A stretch of DNA of 64,000 nt from NCBI GenBank assembly GCA_022827095.1, contig JAJDTP010000004.1:310001-374000 (forward strand). The letters are read 5' to 3'. Origin of the DNA: Dehalococcoidia bacterium. GTDB lineage: Bacteria > Chloroflexota > Dehalococcoidia > Lucifugimonadales > UBA3495. The position numbers and the translations under genes are program-made. The notes under the pieces were generated by a model. That model had not been told where the DNA came from. It saw only the letters and a program-made list of their open reading frames with translations, and searched no databases. Positions 1 to 8,640 of this stretch are shown one piece after another; positions within the stretch are counted from its first letter, which is position 1, and each line of letters opens with the position of its first letter.

Positions 1-387
1 GGCTATCACGGCCGCTACGAGTACCTGGGCAAGGCGTCAGCCCGCCTGGACGACCTGGTGAACCTGGTCCCCGCGCGGCTGGCGGCGGCGCTGCTGTGGC
101 TGTCCACCGTCATGCTGCCGGGAATGGTTGGCGGTCGGGCGTGGCGCATCATGTTCGCCCACCGCGGCCGCACCGAGTCGCCCAACGCCGGCTGGACCAT
201 GGCCGCCATGGCCGGCGGCCTGGGCGTCACGCTGGAAAAGGTCGGCCACTACCGCCTGGGCGATCCCGCGCCGGAGCCGGAGGCCCGTCACATTGGCCGC
301 GCCACCCGCGCCCTCTACGCCACCACAGCGCTGGCCGCCGCCGTCGCCATCGGCATCCTGTGGCTGCGGTGGGCCTACTGGCCGTAG
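1..387 (+). CDS. cbiB: Adenosylcobinamide-phosphate synthase, C-terminal part (CbiB/CobD family)
   Basis: The gene enters from the left edge; only the last 128 codons are present. The family attaches the aminopropanol arm to adenosylcobyric acid and sits in the membrane. The visible part has the conserved KASARLDDLVNLVPARL stretch near the start, the SPNAGWTMAAMAG block typical of this family about 55 residues later, and a final hydrophobic helix (ATTALAAAVAIGILWL) before the stop. A CobD-like decarboxylase and a CobC-like phosphatase follow within 2.5 kb, which supports a cobalamin side-chain locus. Identification rests on recognised motifs and is firm. Confidence 0.9.
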   Translation, partial: GYHGRYEYLGKASARLDDLVNLVPARLAAALLWLSTVMLPGMVGGRAWRIMFAHRGRTESPNAGWTMAAMAGGLGVTLEKVGHYRLGDPAPEPEARHIGRATRALYATTALAAAVAIGILWLRWAYWP

Positions 388-429
388 TGTAGAATGCCGG
401 CATAGCAACCGGCTCTTGGAGTACCCGAG

Positions 430-1017
430 ATGACCACCGTACAACCCGGAACAAGAATGACCCTGGCCGAATACCGCGAGCTGGATGAAACTGACGGCGG
501 CGTGTGGGAGTTGATTAATGGAGAGTTATATCAGATGCCGCCGGCCACTGGTAAGCACCAGTTTTTGATGGATTTCCTGGTGAGAATGATCAATAACCTG
601 ATGGATGCCGTAAATCCGTCGCCGGGTTGGGCGTTTAGCAACCTCGGTTTGGCCCTGTCCGATTTGTACGCCCCGACACCCGACATCATCTATTTGAGAC
701 AGGGGAACCTGCGTCTTATCAACGGCAGTTTTGTGGAGGGGATACCGGATTTGGTTGTAGAGATTTTGTCCTCCGACCGGAACCGTGACTTGGTGACGAA
801 GCGGGCCTGGTACGCTGGAGCCGGTATACCAGAGTACTGGATAATTGATCTGGCCAATGAAGAGATCATCGTCCTGGAATGGAACGGAATAGAGTACGCT
901 GAACGCGCCTTTTCGCGCGGCGATACACTCACGACGCAGACCATACCTGGATTTGAACTTCCTTTGGAGCAGATCTTCGGGCATCCGTCTCTCACCTCGA
1001 TTTCCGCCAATCGTTAG
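430..1017 (+). CDS. Uma2 family endonuclease (DUF820)
   Basis: A 195-residue protein of ordinary Uma2 length. It opens with MTLAEYRELDE and a GVWELINGELYQMPP block, the usual N-terminus of the family. The PD-(D/E)XK nuclease core is visible as PDIIYL, then PDLVVEILS with the acidic residue, then TKRAWYAGAGIPEYWIID with the lysine. The family has a restriction-endonuclease-like fold; its biological role is mostly unknown. It separates cbiB from cobD in a cobalamin cluster, so it looks inserted. Its end lies only 10 bases before the next start. A second Uma2 gene lies at 30665-31423. Confidence 0.85.
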   Translation: MTTVQPGTRMTLAEYRELDETDGGVWELINGELYQMPPATGKHQFLMDFLVRMINNLMDAVNPSPGWAFSNLGLALSDLYAPTPDIIYLRQGNLRLINGSFVEGIPDLVVEILSSDRNRDLVTKRAWYAGAGIPEYWIIDLANEEIIVLEWNGIEYAERAFSRGDTLTTQTIPGFELPLEQIFGHPSLTSISANR

Positions 1018-1027
1018 CGGTATCCAG

Positions 1028-2167
1028 ATGCCCCAGGACCCACTCAACACTGTCCAACCTTCCCGTCCCGTCCACGGCGGCATCAAGGAGGCCGAGCTGC
1101 GGGCGCTGGGCCTGCGCCTGGAAGACTGCCTCGATTTCTCCGCCAGCGTCAGCCCCCTGGGTCCGCCGGAGGGCGTCGCCGAGGCCATCGCCGCCGTTGA
1201 CCTCACCGCCTACCCCGACCCCCACTGTCTGGCGCTGACCGAGGCCATCGCCGCGCATCATATCGGCGACGGGGTGTCCATCGGCAACGTCATCGTCGGC
1301 AACGGCTCAACCGAGATCATCCACCTGCTGACCCGGGCTTGGGTCGGCTCGCTCCCGGCGGGGAGCACCTCCAACGCCCTGCTGCTCACCCCCACCTACG
1401 GCGAGTACGACGGCGCCGTCCGCATCTCCGGCGGGAGCGTGTCGACTCTCACCGCCACCCGGTGCAGCGATGGGTTCGCCTGGGACACGGTTGCCGTGAC
1501 CGCGGCCATCGCCGCCCAACGGCCCGCCCTGACCTTCATCTGCAATCCCAACAACCCCACGGGCGTGCTGATGGATCGTGGTCAACTGGCGATGATCGCC
1601 GACGCCGCTGCCGGCGTTGGCGGCCTGCTGGTCGTCGACGAGGCATACATCAACCTGTCGGAACGCCGGGCCGACGCCGACGTAATTGAACTGGCCGCCC
1701 GTCACGGGTCCATAATCGCGCTGCGCTCCATGACCAAGGACTACGCGCTGACCGCCCTTCGCCTCGGCTACGCGGTGGCCAGCGAGCCGGTCATCGCACG
1801 TCTGGCGGCCCTGCAACCCGACTGGAGCGTCAACGGCCTGGCCCAGGCGGCGGGCTTGATCGCCATCGCGGACGCGGAATACCTGGAGCGAGCGCGTCAG
1901 GCGGTCGCGGCCTCCCGCGATTGCGTGGTTGAGCGCTTGACCGCTCTGGGCATCCGTTGTTATCCCACCGCGGCCAACTTCGTGCTGGCGCAGGTGGGCG
2001 ACGCCGGCCGTCTGCGGGATGACCTCGCCCGGCGGGGGCTGTTCGTGAGGGATTGCACGTCATTCGGCCTGCCCGACTGCATCCGCATCGGCCTGCGCCC
2101 GGTGGAAGATTGCGAGAGGTTGGCCGACGCGATAGCCGACCTTTGGAACGAAGAACCTCAGCGGTAA
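1028..2167 (+). CDS. cobD: PLP-dependent threonine-phosphate decarboxylase / histidinol-phosphate aminotransferase family (CobD-like)
   Basis: A 379-residue fold-type I PLP enzyme. The start at 1028 is preferred over an upstream in-frame start at 953 because the latter overlaps the Uma2 gene. Visible features are HGG near residue 17, NPNNPTG around residue 178, DEAYI (the Asp contacting the pyridine nitrogen), and MTKDYALTALRLGY containing the Schiff-base lysine. Sequence alone does not cleanly separate HisC from the cobalamin decarboxylase. The position between cbiB and a CobC-type phosphatase favours L-threonine-O-3-phosphate decarboxylase, which supplies aminopropanol phosphate to CbiB. 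Confidence 0.75.
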   Translation: MPQDPLNTVQPSRPVHGGIKEAELRALGLRLEDCLDFSASVSPLGPPEGVAEAIAAVDLTAYPDPHCLALTEAIAAHHIGDGVSIGNVIVGNGSTEIIHLLTRAWVGSLPAGSTSNALLLTPTYGEYDGAVRISGGSVSTLTATRCSDGFAWDTVAVTAAIAAQRPALTFICNPNNPTGVLMDRGQLAMIADAAAGVGGLLVVDEAYINLSERRADADVIELAARHGSIIALRSMTKDYALTALRLGYAVASEPVIARLAALQPDWSVNGLAQAAGLIAIADAEYLERARQAVAASRDCVVERLTALGIRCYPTAANFVLAQVGDAGRLRDDLARRGLFVRDCTSFGLPDCIRIGLRPVEDCERLADAIADLWNEEPQR

Positions 2168-2176
2168 GGGAGCAAC

Positions 2177-2806
2177 ATGGGCATCATCTACATCACGAGG
2201 CACGGCGAGACCGAGTGGAACGCCGAGGGTCGCATCCAGGGTCACACCGACGTTCCCCTGTCCGATCGCGGCCGGGAGCAGGCGCAGATGCTGTCCCGGC
2301 GACTCGCTTCGGTAACGATCGACGCCGCCTACTCCTCCGACCTGGCCCGCGCCGCCGAGACCGCCCGCGTCGCCATGGGTGAACGGGATATCCCCATCAC
2401 CTTCACCCAGGAACTGCGGGAGTACAGCAAGGGCGTCTTCGAAGGGCTCACCGAGGCCGAATACCGCGAGGCCTACCCCGATCTCTACGAGCCTTCAATG
2501 GAGAACAACCTGGACTTTGCGCCGCCCAACGGCGAGACCATCCGCGACACCAGCGCCCGCCTGGCCCGCATCGTGCAGCGCGTCAAGCGCGATCACATGG
2601 ACGAGAACGTCCTGCTCATCGGCCACGGCGGCAGCCTCCGCGCCGGCATCATCTCCCTGCTGGAGCTTCCCCTGGAGGCCAACTGGAAGTTCGCCATGCA
2701 CAACTGCTCTCTCACCGTCATCTACACCTACCCCGACAACTGCGTCATGCACCTCTACAACGACACGTCCCACATCACCGGCGTGGTGCGGATGTGGGAC
2801 CGGTGA
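2177..2806 (+). CDS. cobC: Histidine phosphatase family protein (CobC-like alpha-ribazole phosphatase)
   Basis: A 209-residue branch-1 histidine phosphatase. The catalytic TRHGETEWN motif lies at residues 7-15 and the second histidine is in LIGHGGSLRA near residue 150. Family members include phosphoglycerate mutases and alpha-ribazole-5'-phosphate phosphatases. The gene starts 9 bases after the cobD-like stop, with AAGGGAGCAAC as ribosome binding site, so it is probably cotranscribed. That context suggests removal of phosphate in nucleotide-loop assembly of cobalamin. A generic phosphatase cannot be excluded. Confidence 0.75.
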   Translation: MGIIYITRHGETEWNAEGRIQGHTDVPLSDRGREQAQMLSRRLASVTIDAAYSSDLARAAETARVAMGERDIPITFTQELREYSKGVFEGLTEAEYREAYPDLYEPSMENNLDFAPPNGETIRDTSARLARIVQRVKRDHMDENVLLIGHGGSLRAGIISLLELPLEANWKFAMHNCSLTVIYTYPDNCVMHLYNDTSHITGVVRMWDR

Positions 2807-2839
2807 GCTCACGGGAACGTGGTTTAGCTGCCTGTGGAC

Positions 2840-4414
2840 CTAACGTTCGCGGGTCCGTGCGGCGAGTTCGCGAATGAATGTGGCCCCTTGGTAGATTTCG
2901 TCGAGGGCGTCAACGATTGCAGGAAAATCTTCAGCGAGCCGAGCGCGGCTGGGTTCAGGATGGAGTTCGGTAGTGACTTCAAAGTAAGCGGTCGAGACTA
3001 CCGCAAAAAACTCCATGACGTTGGCCATCATGTGGCTGCCTGGGTATATCCCGGCCTCCAGCGCGTCGGCATATAAGCCGTCCCAGGTCTGGTGGTCCTG
3101 CTCTCTGAAGCAGAGGTTCTGAATGGCATGGGCAAACTCATGGGCCGTGCTGAGGGCGATGTAAGGATAGTACGGGTGGTGTTCGTCAAAATCGTCGATG
3201 AGTTGCTCTTCGGGTCCGGAGCTCACGGGTTGTCCTTTAATGGCGCCCAAGCCGCGGATTTGGAACGACTCGTAGGTGCGTCCTGTGAAGGCAGCCTTTC
3301 CGGCCAGGTATGAGTATTCTGGCAACCCCGTAACGAATGTGTCCTTGGGTATGATGGCCAACTGCGCGCCGGTGCGTGCCATGCACTTCGGGATGTCGCT
3401 CCGGCCGGAGAGCATGACGTCGGCGATAGCCGCCGCTTTGCGCAGCGCCTCGGGTTGGACACTTGCCGGCGCCTTGATGATGACCTGTCCCAGGCTGATG
3501 TACTGACCGTAGAATGCGGGTTGCGTGGCGACCGTGAAGCTTTCAAGTATGCGTTGGCGTTCCTGAGCGTGGTCCGCCTCATCATGCCGGCACGTGTAGT
3601 GACGCAGCCTGATGCCCAGCTCGTTGTCCGGTAGGGAATCTGCGATGAGAAAGACCTCCTTTACCGAGACAGCACAATATTGGGGAGCCTCCTGGGCGAG
3701 GTAGTCGATTGTCGTCGTCTCGTGCTCGCCGTGTTTTTCGCGGCGGACCTTTTGAATCTGAAAACGTGACGGGTTGCGCCACCAATCCTCGCGAAGGTGT
3801 TTTTGGATGTCGGCTGCGAACCGCTCGGTGGTAGTGCCGTCGGGTAGTGCATGTTGCAGTATCTGTACAACGCCCCATGGCTGCTGCCGCTGGTACCGGT
3901 TGTGGCCGGTCGTAACCCAGGAATCGGAGAGATCCAGTTGAAACTGGTACTCCCTATCCCGGTGCTGGATAGGCTGGTTGAGACCGGACGTCTCCGGGCG
4001 CGTGGACCAGTCTACGGGCAGCGGTAACGGCGTGGACGTAGGGGGCGGCGTGGGTGTGCTCGTCGGAGGCGGAATGGGCGTCGGTTTGGGCGTGGCAGCG
4101 ACGGTGGCCGCAGGCAATGGAGTTGACGTCGGTGTCTGTGTCGCGGTGGGACTTGGAGTAAATGTAGGAGCCGGCTCGGTGATATCGGGAGGTTCCGTCG
4201 TGCTGGTGGGAGGCGGTGAAGGTGCGACGGGAGTGGCAGTTGCGGCGACCTGCGTTCGCGGGGTGGGGGTGGGCTCTGGCGATGGCGACGATGTCTGGAT
4301 CGATCCCCGCGTTGCTACGGGAACCGCCGGAGTGTCCGATTCGGCGGAACAGGCAATGCTGACCAGAGTCACCATCAGCAGCGCCAACGTGGCCGTCGCG
4401 TTCGCTACCCCCAT
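2840..4414 (-). CDS. Putative lipoprotein with HExxH metallopeptidase-like domain and long Pro/Thr-rich linker
   Basis: About 524 residues from the start at 4414, chosen because it places a lipoprotein signal (hydrophobic run ending in VSIAC, Cys about residue 22) at the N-terminus. Residues about 25-135 are low-complexity Pro/Thr/Ser/Ala, a likely cell-surface spacer. The folded part ends with STAHEFAHAIQNLC, a HExxH zinc motif. It is followed about 45 residues later by NVMEFFAVVSTAYFE, which could supply the third glutamate ligand of a gluzincin. A secreted zinc peptidase anchored to the outer face of the membrane is a reasonable inference. No exact family is recognised. Confidence 0.7.
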   Translation of the reverse strand: MGVANATATLALLMVTLVSIACSAESDTPAVPVATRGSIQTSSPSPEPTPTPRTQVAATATPVAPSPPPTSTTEPPDITEPAPTFTPSPTATQTPTSTPLPAATVAATPKPTPIPPPTSTPTPPPTSTPLPLPVDWSTRPETSGLNQPIQHRDREYQFQLDLSDSWVTTGHNRYQRQQPWGVVQILQHALPDGTTTERFAADIQKHLREDWWRNPSRFQIQKVRREKHGEHETTTIDYLAQEAPQYCAVSVKEVFLIADSLPDNELGIRLRHYTCRHDEADHAQERQRILESFTVATQPAFYGQYISLGQVIIKAPASVQPEALRKAAAIADVMLSGRSDIPKCMARTGAQLAIIPKDTFVTGLPEYSYLAGKAAFTGRTYESFQIRGLGAIKGQPVSSGPEEQLIDDFDEHHPYYPYIALSTAHEFAHAIQNLCFREQDHQTWDGLYADALEAGIYPGSHMMANVMEFFAVVSTAYFEVTTELHPEPSRARLAEDFPAIVDALDEIYQGATFIRELAARTRER

Positions 4415-4492
4415 GCTATTCACGTTTCCATCTCGTCGACGGGTTTCCCGCGCCGTCCATGTACACGCGCGAGGCATGATCGGGACGTCAGG

Positions 4493-5797
4493 CTACGCAA
4501 CCGCCCCAATCGCCGCGTCCAGTATCTCCGCCGCCAGGTCCATCTGCGCCTCCGTCGTGGTGAAGGGCGGCACGAACCTCAGCACCGACCCCTGCCGGCG
4601 GATGCTCACGATCAGCCCGTTCTCCAGCAGCATCCGGCCGATGCGCTGGCCCTGCTCGTAGGCCGGCTCCCGGGTCTCCCGGTCGGTGACGAACTCGATC
4701 CCCTGGAGCAGCCCCCGGCCGCGAACGTCGCCGATCAGCTCGTGCCGCTCTTGCAGCCGCAGCAGGTGGCCCTGCCAGTACCGTCCGATGCGGTCGGCCA
4801 CGTCCACCAGGTTCTCCTCCAGGATGATGTCCAGGCTGGCGATGGCCGCGTTGCAGGTCAGCGGGTCGTTGGAATGGGAGTGGGCCACCACCAGGCCGGT
4901 GTCCACCGCGTTCACCTCGATCTCGTCGGTGGTGATCGTTGCGCTGATGGCGATGCCGCCGCCGAAATGCTTCGAGATGGTGAAGATGTCCGGCACCACC
5001 CCCTCGTGCTCCGAGGCCCACATCGTGCCCAGCTTGGCCAGGCCGGTCTGGGCTTCGTCCAGGATCAGCAGCATCCCCCGCCGTTCGCAGCGCAGCTTCA
5101 GCTCCTGCAGCCAGCCCGGGGGCGGCTCGATGACCCCGCCGGCGCTGAACAGCGGCTCGGTGATGACGGCGGCCATCCGCCCGTCGGCCTGGGCGTCCAA
5201 TAGCTCGAAGCTGGTGTCCAGGCAGGTGTAGTCGCACGCGTCCCGGTCCTTGCAGAAGGCGCAGCGGTAGCGGTACGGCGCCATGATGGGATAGTTCCCC
5301 GGCGCGTAGGGGCCGTAGCCCCCGTGCCAGCCAGAGAAGGTGACCGCCCGCGCCGCGTCGCTCATGCCGTGGAAGCTGACCACCGGGCTGGCCACCTCGT
5401 AGCCGCCGGTGTAGCGCTTGGCGATGGCCATGGCCGCCTCGTTGGAGTCGCTGCCCGAGCCTGAGAACAGGCTGCGGTTCATGCCCTCCGGCGTGATCTC
5501 GGCCAGGCGGCTGGCCAGGATGATCTCCCGGTCGTTGAGGATGGTCATGTGGCTGTGGATCAGCGACTCGGCGCTTTCCTGCAGCGCCTGCACGATGCGC
5601 GGGTGGTTGTGCCCCAGGGCCGCGCACATCTGGCCGGAGTTGAAGTCCAGGTACTCCTTGCCGTTGACGTCGCGCACCACCGACCCGCGCCCCCACACAA
5701 AGATCGGGCCGGTGACGCCGCTGCGATCCATGCGGCTGCGGAAGCTGTACTTCCGCGCCAGTTCCAGCAGTTCCTCTTCCGAATAGTTATCGGGCAC
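4493..5797 (-). CDS. Class III PLP aminotransferase (2,2-dialkylglycine decarboxylase-like)
   Basis: A 434-residue class III (subgroup II) aminotransferase. Key features are GSDSNEAAM (phosphate-binding region), ILDEAQTGLAKLGTMWA (DEAQTG with the cofactor Asp) and ISKHFGGG with the PLP lysine. DEAQTG followed by GTM is characteristic of the dialkylglycine decarboxylase branch, although omega-amino acid aminotransferases are close relatives. Substrate is therefore uncertain. It is oriented opposite to hemW and stands alone, with about 80 bases between it and the lipoprotein gene downstream. Confidence 0.8.
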   Translation of the reverse strand: MPDNYSEEELLELARKYSFRSRMDRSGVTGPIFVWGRGSVVRDVNGKEYLDFNSGQMCAALGHNHPRIVQALQESAESLIHSHMTILNDREIILASRLAEITPEGMNRSLFSGSGSDSNEAAMAIAKRYTGGYEVASPVVSFHGMSDAARAVTFSGWHGGYGPYAPGNYPIMAPYRYRCAFCKDRDACDYTCLDTSFELLDAQADGRMAAVITEPLFSAGGVIEPPPGWLQELKLRCERRGMLLILDEAQTGLAKLGTMWASEHEGVVPDIFTISKHFGGGIAISATITTDEIEVNAVDTGLVVAHSHSNDPLTCNAAIASLDIILEENLVDVADRIGRYWQGHLLRLQERHELIGDVRGRGLLQGIEFVTDRETREPAYEQGQRIGRMLLENGLIVSIRRQGSVLRFVPPFTTTEAQMDLAAEILDAAIGAVA

Positions 5798-6188
5798 GGT
5801 GGGCCTCCAGGATTAGCGGGTACGGGCGATTCTAGTGCGGGGCCCGGCGGTGTCAACCGGGCTGGCTTTCTGATGCAATCCGCCAAGCTTGTTGACGCCA
5901 TGCCTTGCGATGACTGGCATCCCGGTAATGAGATGTCATGACTGTCAAGATTACCTCTAAGCGCTTCGCGTCCTGGTCGAGGACCAAGGGCGTGAAATCT
6001 TCGCGTCGAATCAGGTGATCGGCGAAGCCGACATTGCGATCCTGCGCCGCTACCGGGTGTCGGATGTTGACGCTCGAGTCGTACTGATCGATGCGCTGAC
6101 CAGCGGACTGGTTGCGCCGCTGAAGGGACGACAAGCGCCAGAATTGCCGCGCGATGTGCTACGATGGCATGACGTAGGTGACATCGCT
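5798..6188. other. Intergenic stretch with possible N-terminal extension of the following gene
   Basis: No independent gene is convincing here. The frame of the DUF1232 gene stays open back to about 5959, and a GTG at 6015 would add 58 residues not typical of that family. The minus-strand frame over 5853-6134 has no recognisable features. Confidence 0.4.
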
Positions 6189-6572
6189 ATGCTCCGCTTC
6201 CTCTGGCCCATCCTGCTCATGTTCGGCCCTCAGTTGGGGCCGCGCATAGTCAAGTTCGTGCGCGCGCTGTGGCGTCTGCATCGCGACTCCCGCGTCAACC
6301 TTCTGATCAAGCTGCTGATCCCGTTGGCGGTGATCTACGCCATCTTCCCCGTGGACCTGGTGCGGGACCGCATCCCCTACGGCCTGGGACGCTACGACGA
6401 TTTGATCATCCTCGGGCTGGCCGTCTGGCTGTTCTGGAACCTATGCCCCCGGGCCGTCGTCCGCGAGCACATGGGTGAGCCGCCCCCGCCCCGGCCCGAA
6501 GACCGGGATCCCGACAGCGTGGTGGATGGGGAGGCCCGGCCCACCGACGACGACGACCAGCGCGCCGGTTGA
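6189..6572 (+). CDS. DUF1232 (YkvA-like) small membrane protein
   Basis: A 127-residue protein if started at the ATG at 6189; a GTG at 6015 in the same frame would give 185 residues. The core reads DSRVNLLIKLLIPLAVIYAI, then FPVDLVRDRIP and LGRYDDLIILGLAVWLFWNLCPR. This is the DUF1232 pattern of two hydrophobic segments with P-x-D-L and DDL, ending in a CPRxVVxEH tail. The C-terminus (about 35 residues) is Asp/Pro-rich and probably disordered and cytoplasmic. Function of the family is unknown. Confidence 0.75.
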   Translation: MLRFLWPILLMFGPQLGPRIVKFVRALWRLHRDSRVNLLIKLLIPLAVIYAIFPVDLVRDRIPYGLGRYDDLIILGLAVWLFWNLCPRAVVREHMGEPPPPRPEDRDPDSVVDGEARPTDDDDQRAG

Positions 6573-6605
6573 CCCTCCCCGGAATCCAACGATATTGACT
6601 CCATG

Positions 6606-6634
6606 GCAGGGGCGAATGATCATTCGCCCCTACG
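6606..6634. repeat. Short palindrome, GTAGGGGCGA/TCGCCCCTAC family
   Basis: Near-perfect inverted repeat (AGGGGCGAATGATCATTCGC core) in the hemW leader. The same arm sequence recurs around 11767-11797 and 31514-31543. It overlaps an upstream in-frame ATG of hemW at 6603, which argues against using that start. Confidence 0.8.
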
Positions 6635-6668
6635 TTTTGGTGATGCCTCCCGGCGTCCAGGATGCGTT

Positions 6669-7934
6669 ATGTTTCAACCCGCTCAATCCCATGACCATCC
6701 CGCTTTCACATTGGACGAGGGCATCTCGCTGTACGTTCACGTGCCGTTCTGCCTGAGCAAGTGCCCGTACTGCGACTTCAACACCTACCAGGGTATCGAG
6801 TCCCAGTTCGAAGACTTTCTCACCGCCGTTATCCGGGAAATAACTGCCTGGTCGGTGGTCCTGGGCCGACCGACCGTCAACACCATTTTCCTGGGCGGCG
6901 GCACTCCTTCCTACCTGCCCGATGGTGACGTGGCCCGCATCCTGGATGCCATCGCCCGCAACTACCGAGTCAGCGACGACGCTGAGATAACCGCCGAATG
7001 CAATCCCAACGACCTTATTCCGGAGAAATGCGCGGAGATCCGCGCCGCCGGCATCAACCGGGTCAGCATCGGCGTCCAGAGCATGGACAATGGCCTGTTG
7101 GCGATGCTGGGCCGCCGCCATGATGCCGACGAGGCCGCGGAGGCGTTGGAGCGCTGCCGTCGCGCCGGCTTTGACAACGTCAACCTGGACCTGATGTATG
7201 GCCTGCCGCAACAATCGTTGGACCAGTGGCAGGACACCGTGGCACGGGTCGTCTCGCTGGCGCCGGAGCACCTGTCCCTCTACTCGTTGACTCTGGAGGA
7301 AGGCACTCCCCTGCGCCGGTGGGTGCAGCAGGGCCGCCTGCCCGAACCGGACCCGGACCTTGCCGCCGATATGTACGAGCACGCCCGCGCCGCCCTGGCC
7401 GCCGCCGGCTACCATCACTATGAAATCAGCAATTGGACGCTTCCCGGCCTCGGGTCCGAGCACAACCTGGCCTACTGGCGCGACCTGCAGTGGGTGGGCG
7501 TCGGCCCGGGCGCTCATTCGTCCCTGCGCGTCGGCGATGCCGGCTCCGCTTGCCGCTTTTGGACCGTGCGCTCGCCCCGCGAGTATGCGCGCTTGGCTAG
7601 GGACTGGGAGATGAATGCTGCTCAAGCCGGCCTGTGGCCGGCGGTGTCGGCGGATCGGATCGCGGCAGTGCCCACGGTGGACGGCTCGGAAGTGTCGGAC
7701 GAGGCGACCACGGCCGCCGAAACCATGTTCCTCGGCCTGCGCCTGCTGGACGGCATGGACATCGCCGCCGCTTCTGCCCGCACCGGCATCGACCTGTCCG
7801 ACCGCTACCGGCAGGAACTTGCGGAGCTCAAGGAAGACGGGCTGCTGGTGTGGGAAGGGGACACCCGGCTGCGGCTGGCGGAGGAGGCTTACCTGGTGGC
7901 CAACCAGGTGTTCACGCGGTTCTTGGTAGAATGA
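6669..7934 (+). CDS. hemW: HemW-like radical SAM protein (formerly coproporphyrinogen III oxidase-like)
   Basis: About 421 residues from the ATG at 6669; an upstream ATG at 6603 lies in a repeat. The N-terminal YVHVPFCLSKCPYCDF carries the radical-SAM cysteines (C28, C32, C35 of this start) and matches HemW, in which CxxxCxxC is followed by the DFNT/Y segment. IFLGGGTPSYL is the SAM-binding GGGTP motif, and GLPQQSLDQW and SLYSLTLEEGTPL follow as in HemW/HemN. The C-terminal HemN-type domain (LGLRLLDGMD) is present. Family members are haem chaperones rather than true oxidases. Confidence 0.88.
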   Translation: MFQPAQSHDHPAFTLDEGISLYVHVPFCLSKCPYCDFNTYQGIESQFEDFLTAVIREITAWSVVLGRPTVNTIFLGGGTPSYLPDGDVARILDAIARNYRVSDDAEITAECNPNDLIPEKCAEIRAAGINRVSIGVQSMDNGLLAMLGRRHDADEAAEALERCRRAGFDNVNLDLMYGLPQQSLDQWQDTVARVVSLAPEHLSLYSLTLEEGTPLRRWVQQGRLPEPDPDLAADMYEHARAALAAAGYHHYEISNWTLPGLGSEHNLAYWRDLQWVGVGPGAHSSLRVGDAGSACRFWTVRSPREYARLARDWEMNAAQAGLWPAVSADRIAAVPTVDGSEVSDEATTAAETMFLGLRLLDGMDIAAASARTGIDLSDRYRQELAELKEDGLLVWEGDTRLRLAEEAYLVANQVFTRFLVE

Positions 7935-7944
7935 TCGTATAGAT

Positions 7945-8109
7945 ATGCCGGATTTGATGACGAGTTCGCTACAGGCCCTGCGGGGTTTATGGGGAAGGCT
8001 ACCTAGCATATCCCTCGTCCTTATAGCGACAGGGATTTTTGATTTAGGCGCAATTGGCGGACTGTTCTACGTTAGGAGCCAAGTCGGCGATGCCCCGCCA
8101 CTGTACTGA
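7945..8109 (+). CDS. Hypothetical 54-residue membrane peptide
   Basis: A small open frame just after hemW (10-base gap) that would encode MPDLMTSSLQALRGLWGRLP followed by one hydrophobic segment (ISLVLIATGIFDLGAIGGLFYV) and a short polar tail. The layout, one transmembrane helix with a positively charged N-terminal side, is credible. There is no clear Shine-Dalgarno and no family assignment, so it may not be expressed. Confidence 0.35.
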   Translation: MPDLMTSSLQALRGLWGRLPSISLVLIATGIFDLGAIGGLFYVRSQVGDAPPLY

Positions 8110-8129
8110 CCCGACCTCTGTCAACGACT

Positions 8130-8222
8130 GTGGATGCTGTTCTCATCGTGCTTGTAGGGCTGTTGGCGGTTATTGCGATCTCGGCGGTATTTTACGCGGT
8201 TAGTTACCGCGAGAGGCGATAA
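8130..8222 (+). CDS. Possible 30-residue single-helix peptide
   Basis: A GTG-started frame encoding a strongly hydrophobic segment (LIVLVGLLAVIAISAVFYAV) ending in a basic SYRERR tail. It overlaps the convergent gene at 8200-8487 by 23 bases. It looks like a micro-membrane protein, but chance cannot be ruled out. Confidence 0.2.
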   Translation: MDAVLIVLVGLLAVIAISAVFYAVSYRERR

Positions 8223-8487
8223 TTTTCCAGATTTGGATGCTTATCGTGGTCAGAGCCATAAATATCCACGCGATTACTGCCAACATCAAAATGATGGTGC
8301 CCGTGACGATTAAGCCGGTGTTTTCCGGCTGTACCAGATAGGCCCCAAACAGCACCACCACCAACCCCAAAGCGGCGACTCCTCCGATCGAGAAAATGGC
8401 AAAGTTCCACCAATCTCGTTTGGCGCGTTGTTCCGCGACCGGAGTGTCGTGCCCCAGTTCTGTACTTGGCGTTTTGGGTGTAGCCAT
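8200..8487 (-). CDS. Small two-helix membrane protein
   Basis: A 95-residue protein starting MATPKTPSTE. The start at 8487 is chosen because AGGAGGCAACGGAA lies just upstream, while the longer frame to 8529 lacks a ribosome site. After a polar, charged N-terminus (about 33 residues) come two hydrophobic segments, FAIFSIGGVAALGLVVVLFG and GLIVTGTIILMLAVIAWIFM, joined by a short loop. No family is recognised. It is divergent from the epoxide hydrolase gene. Confidence 0.6.
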   Translation of the reverse strand: MATPKTPSTELGHDTPVAEQRAKRDWWNFAIFSIGGVAALGLVVVLFGAYLVQPENTGLIVTGTIILMLAVIAWIFMALTTISIQIWKIIASRGN

Positions 8488-8640
8488 TTCCGTTGCCTCC
8501 TGTACCCATCTTACCACTTGGCAAAACACGCGGGACAGATCCGTCTGCCCTTACACCCCTATGCTAAACTGCCGCCAACAGCCGCTGCTCGCGGTGTTCT
8601 CGTTTGCAATCAACCCAATTAGTCCTTCGGAGGTTCCACC

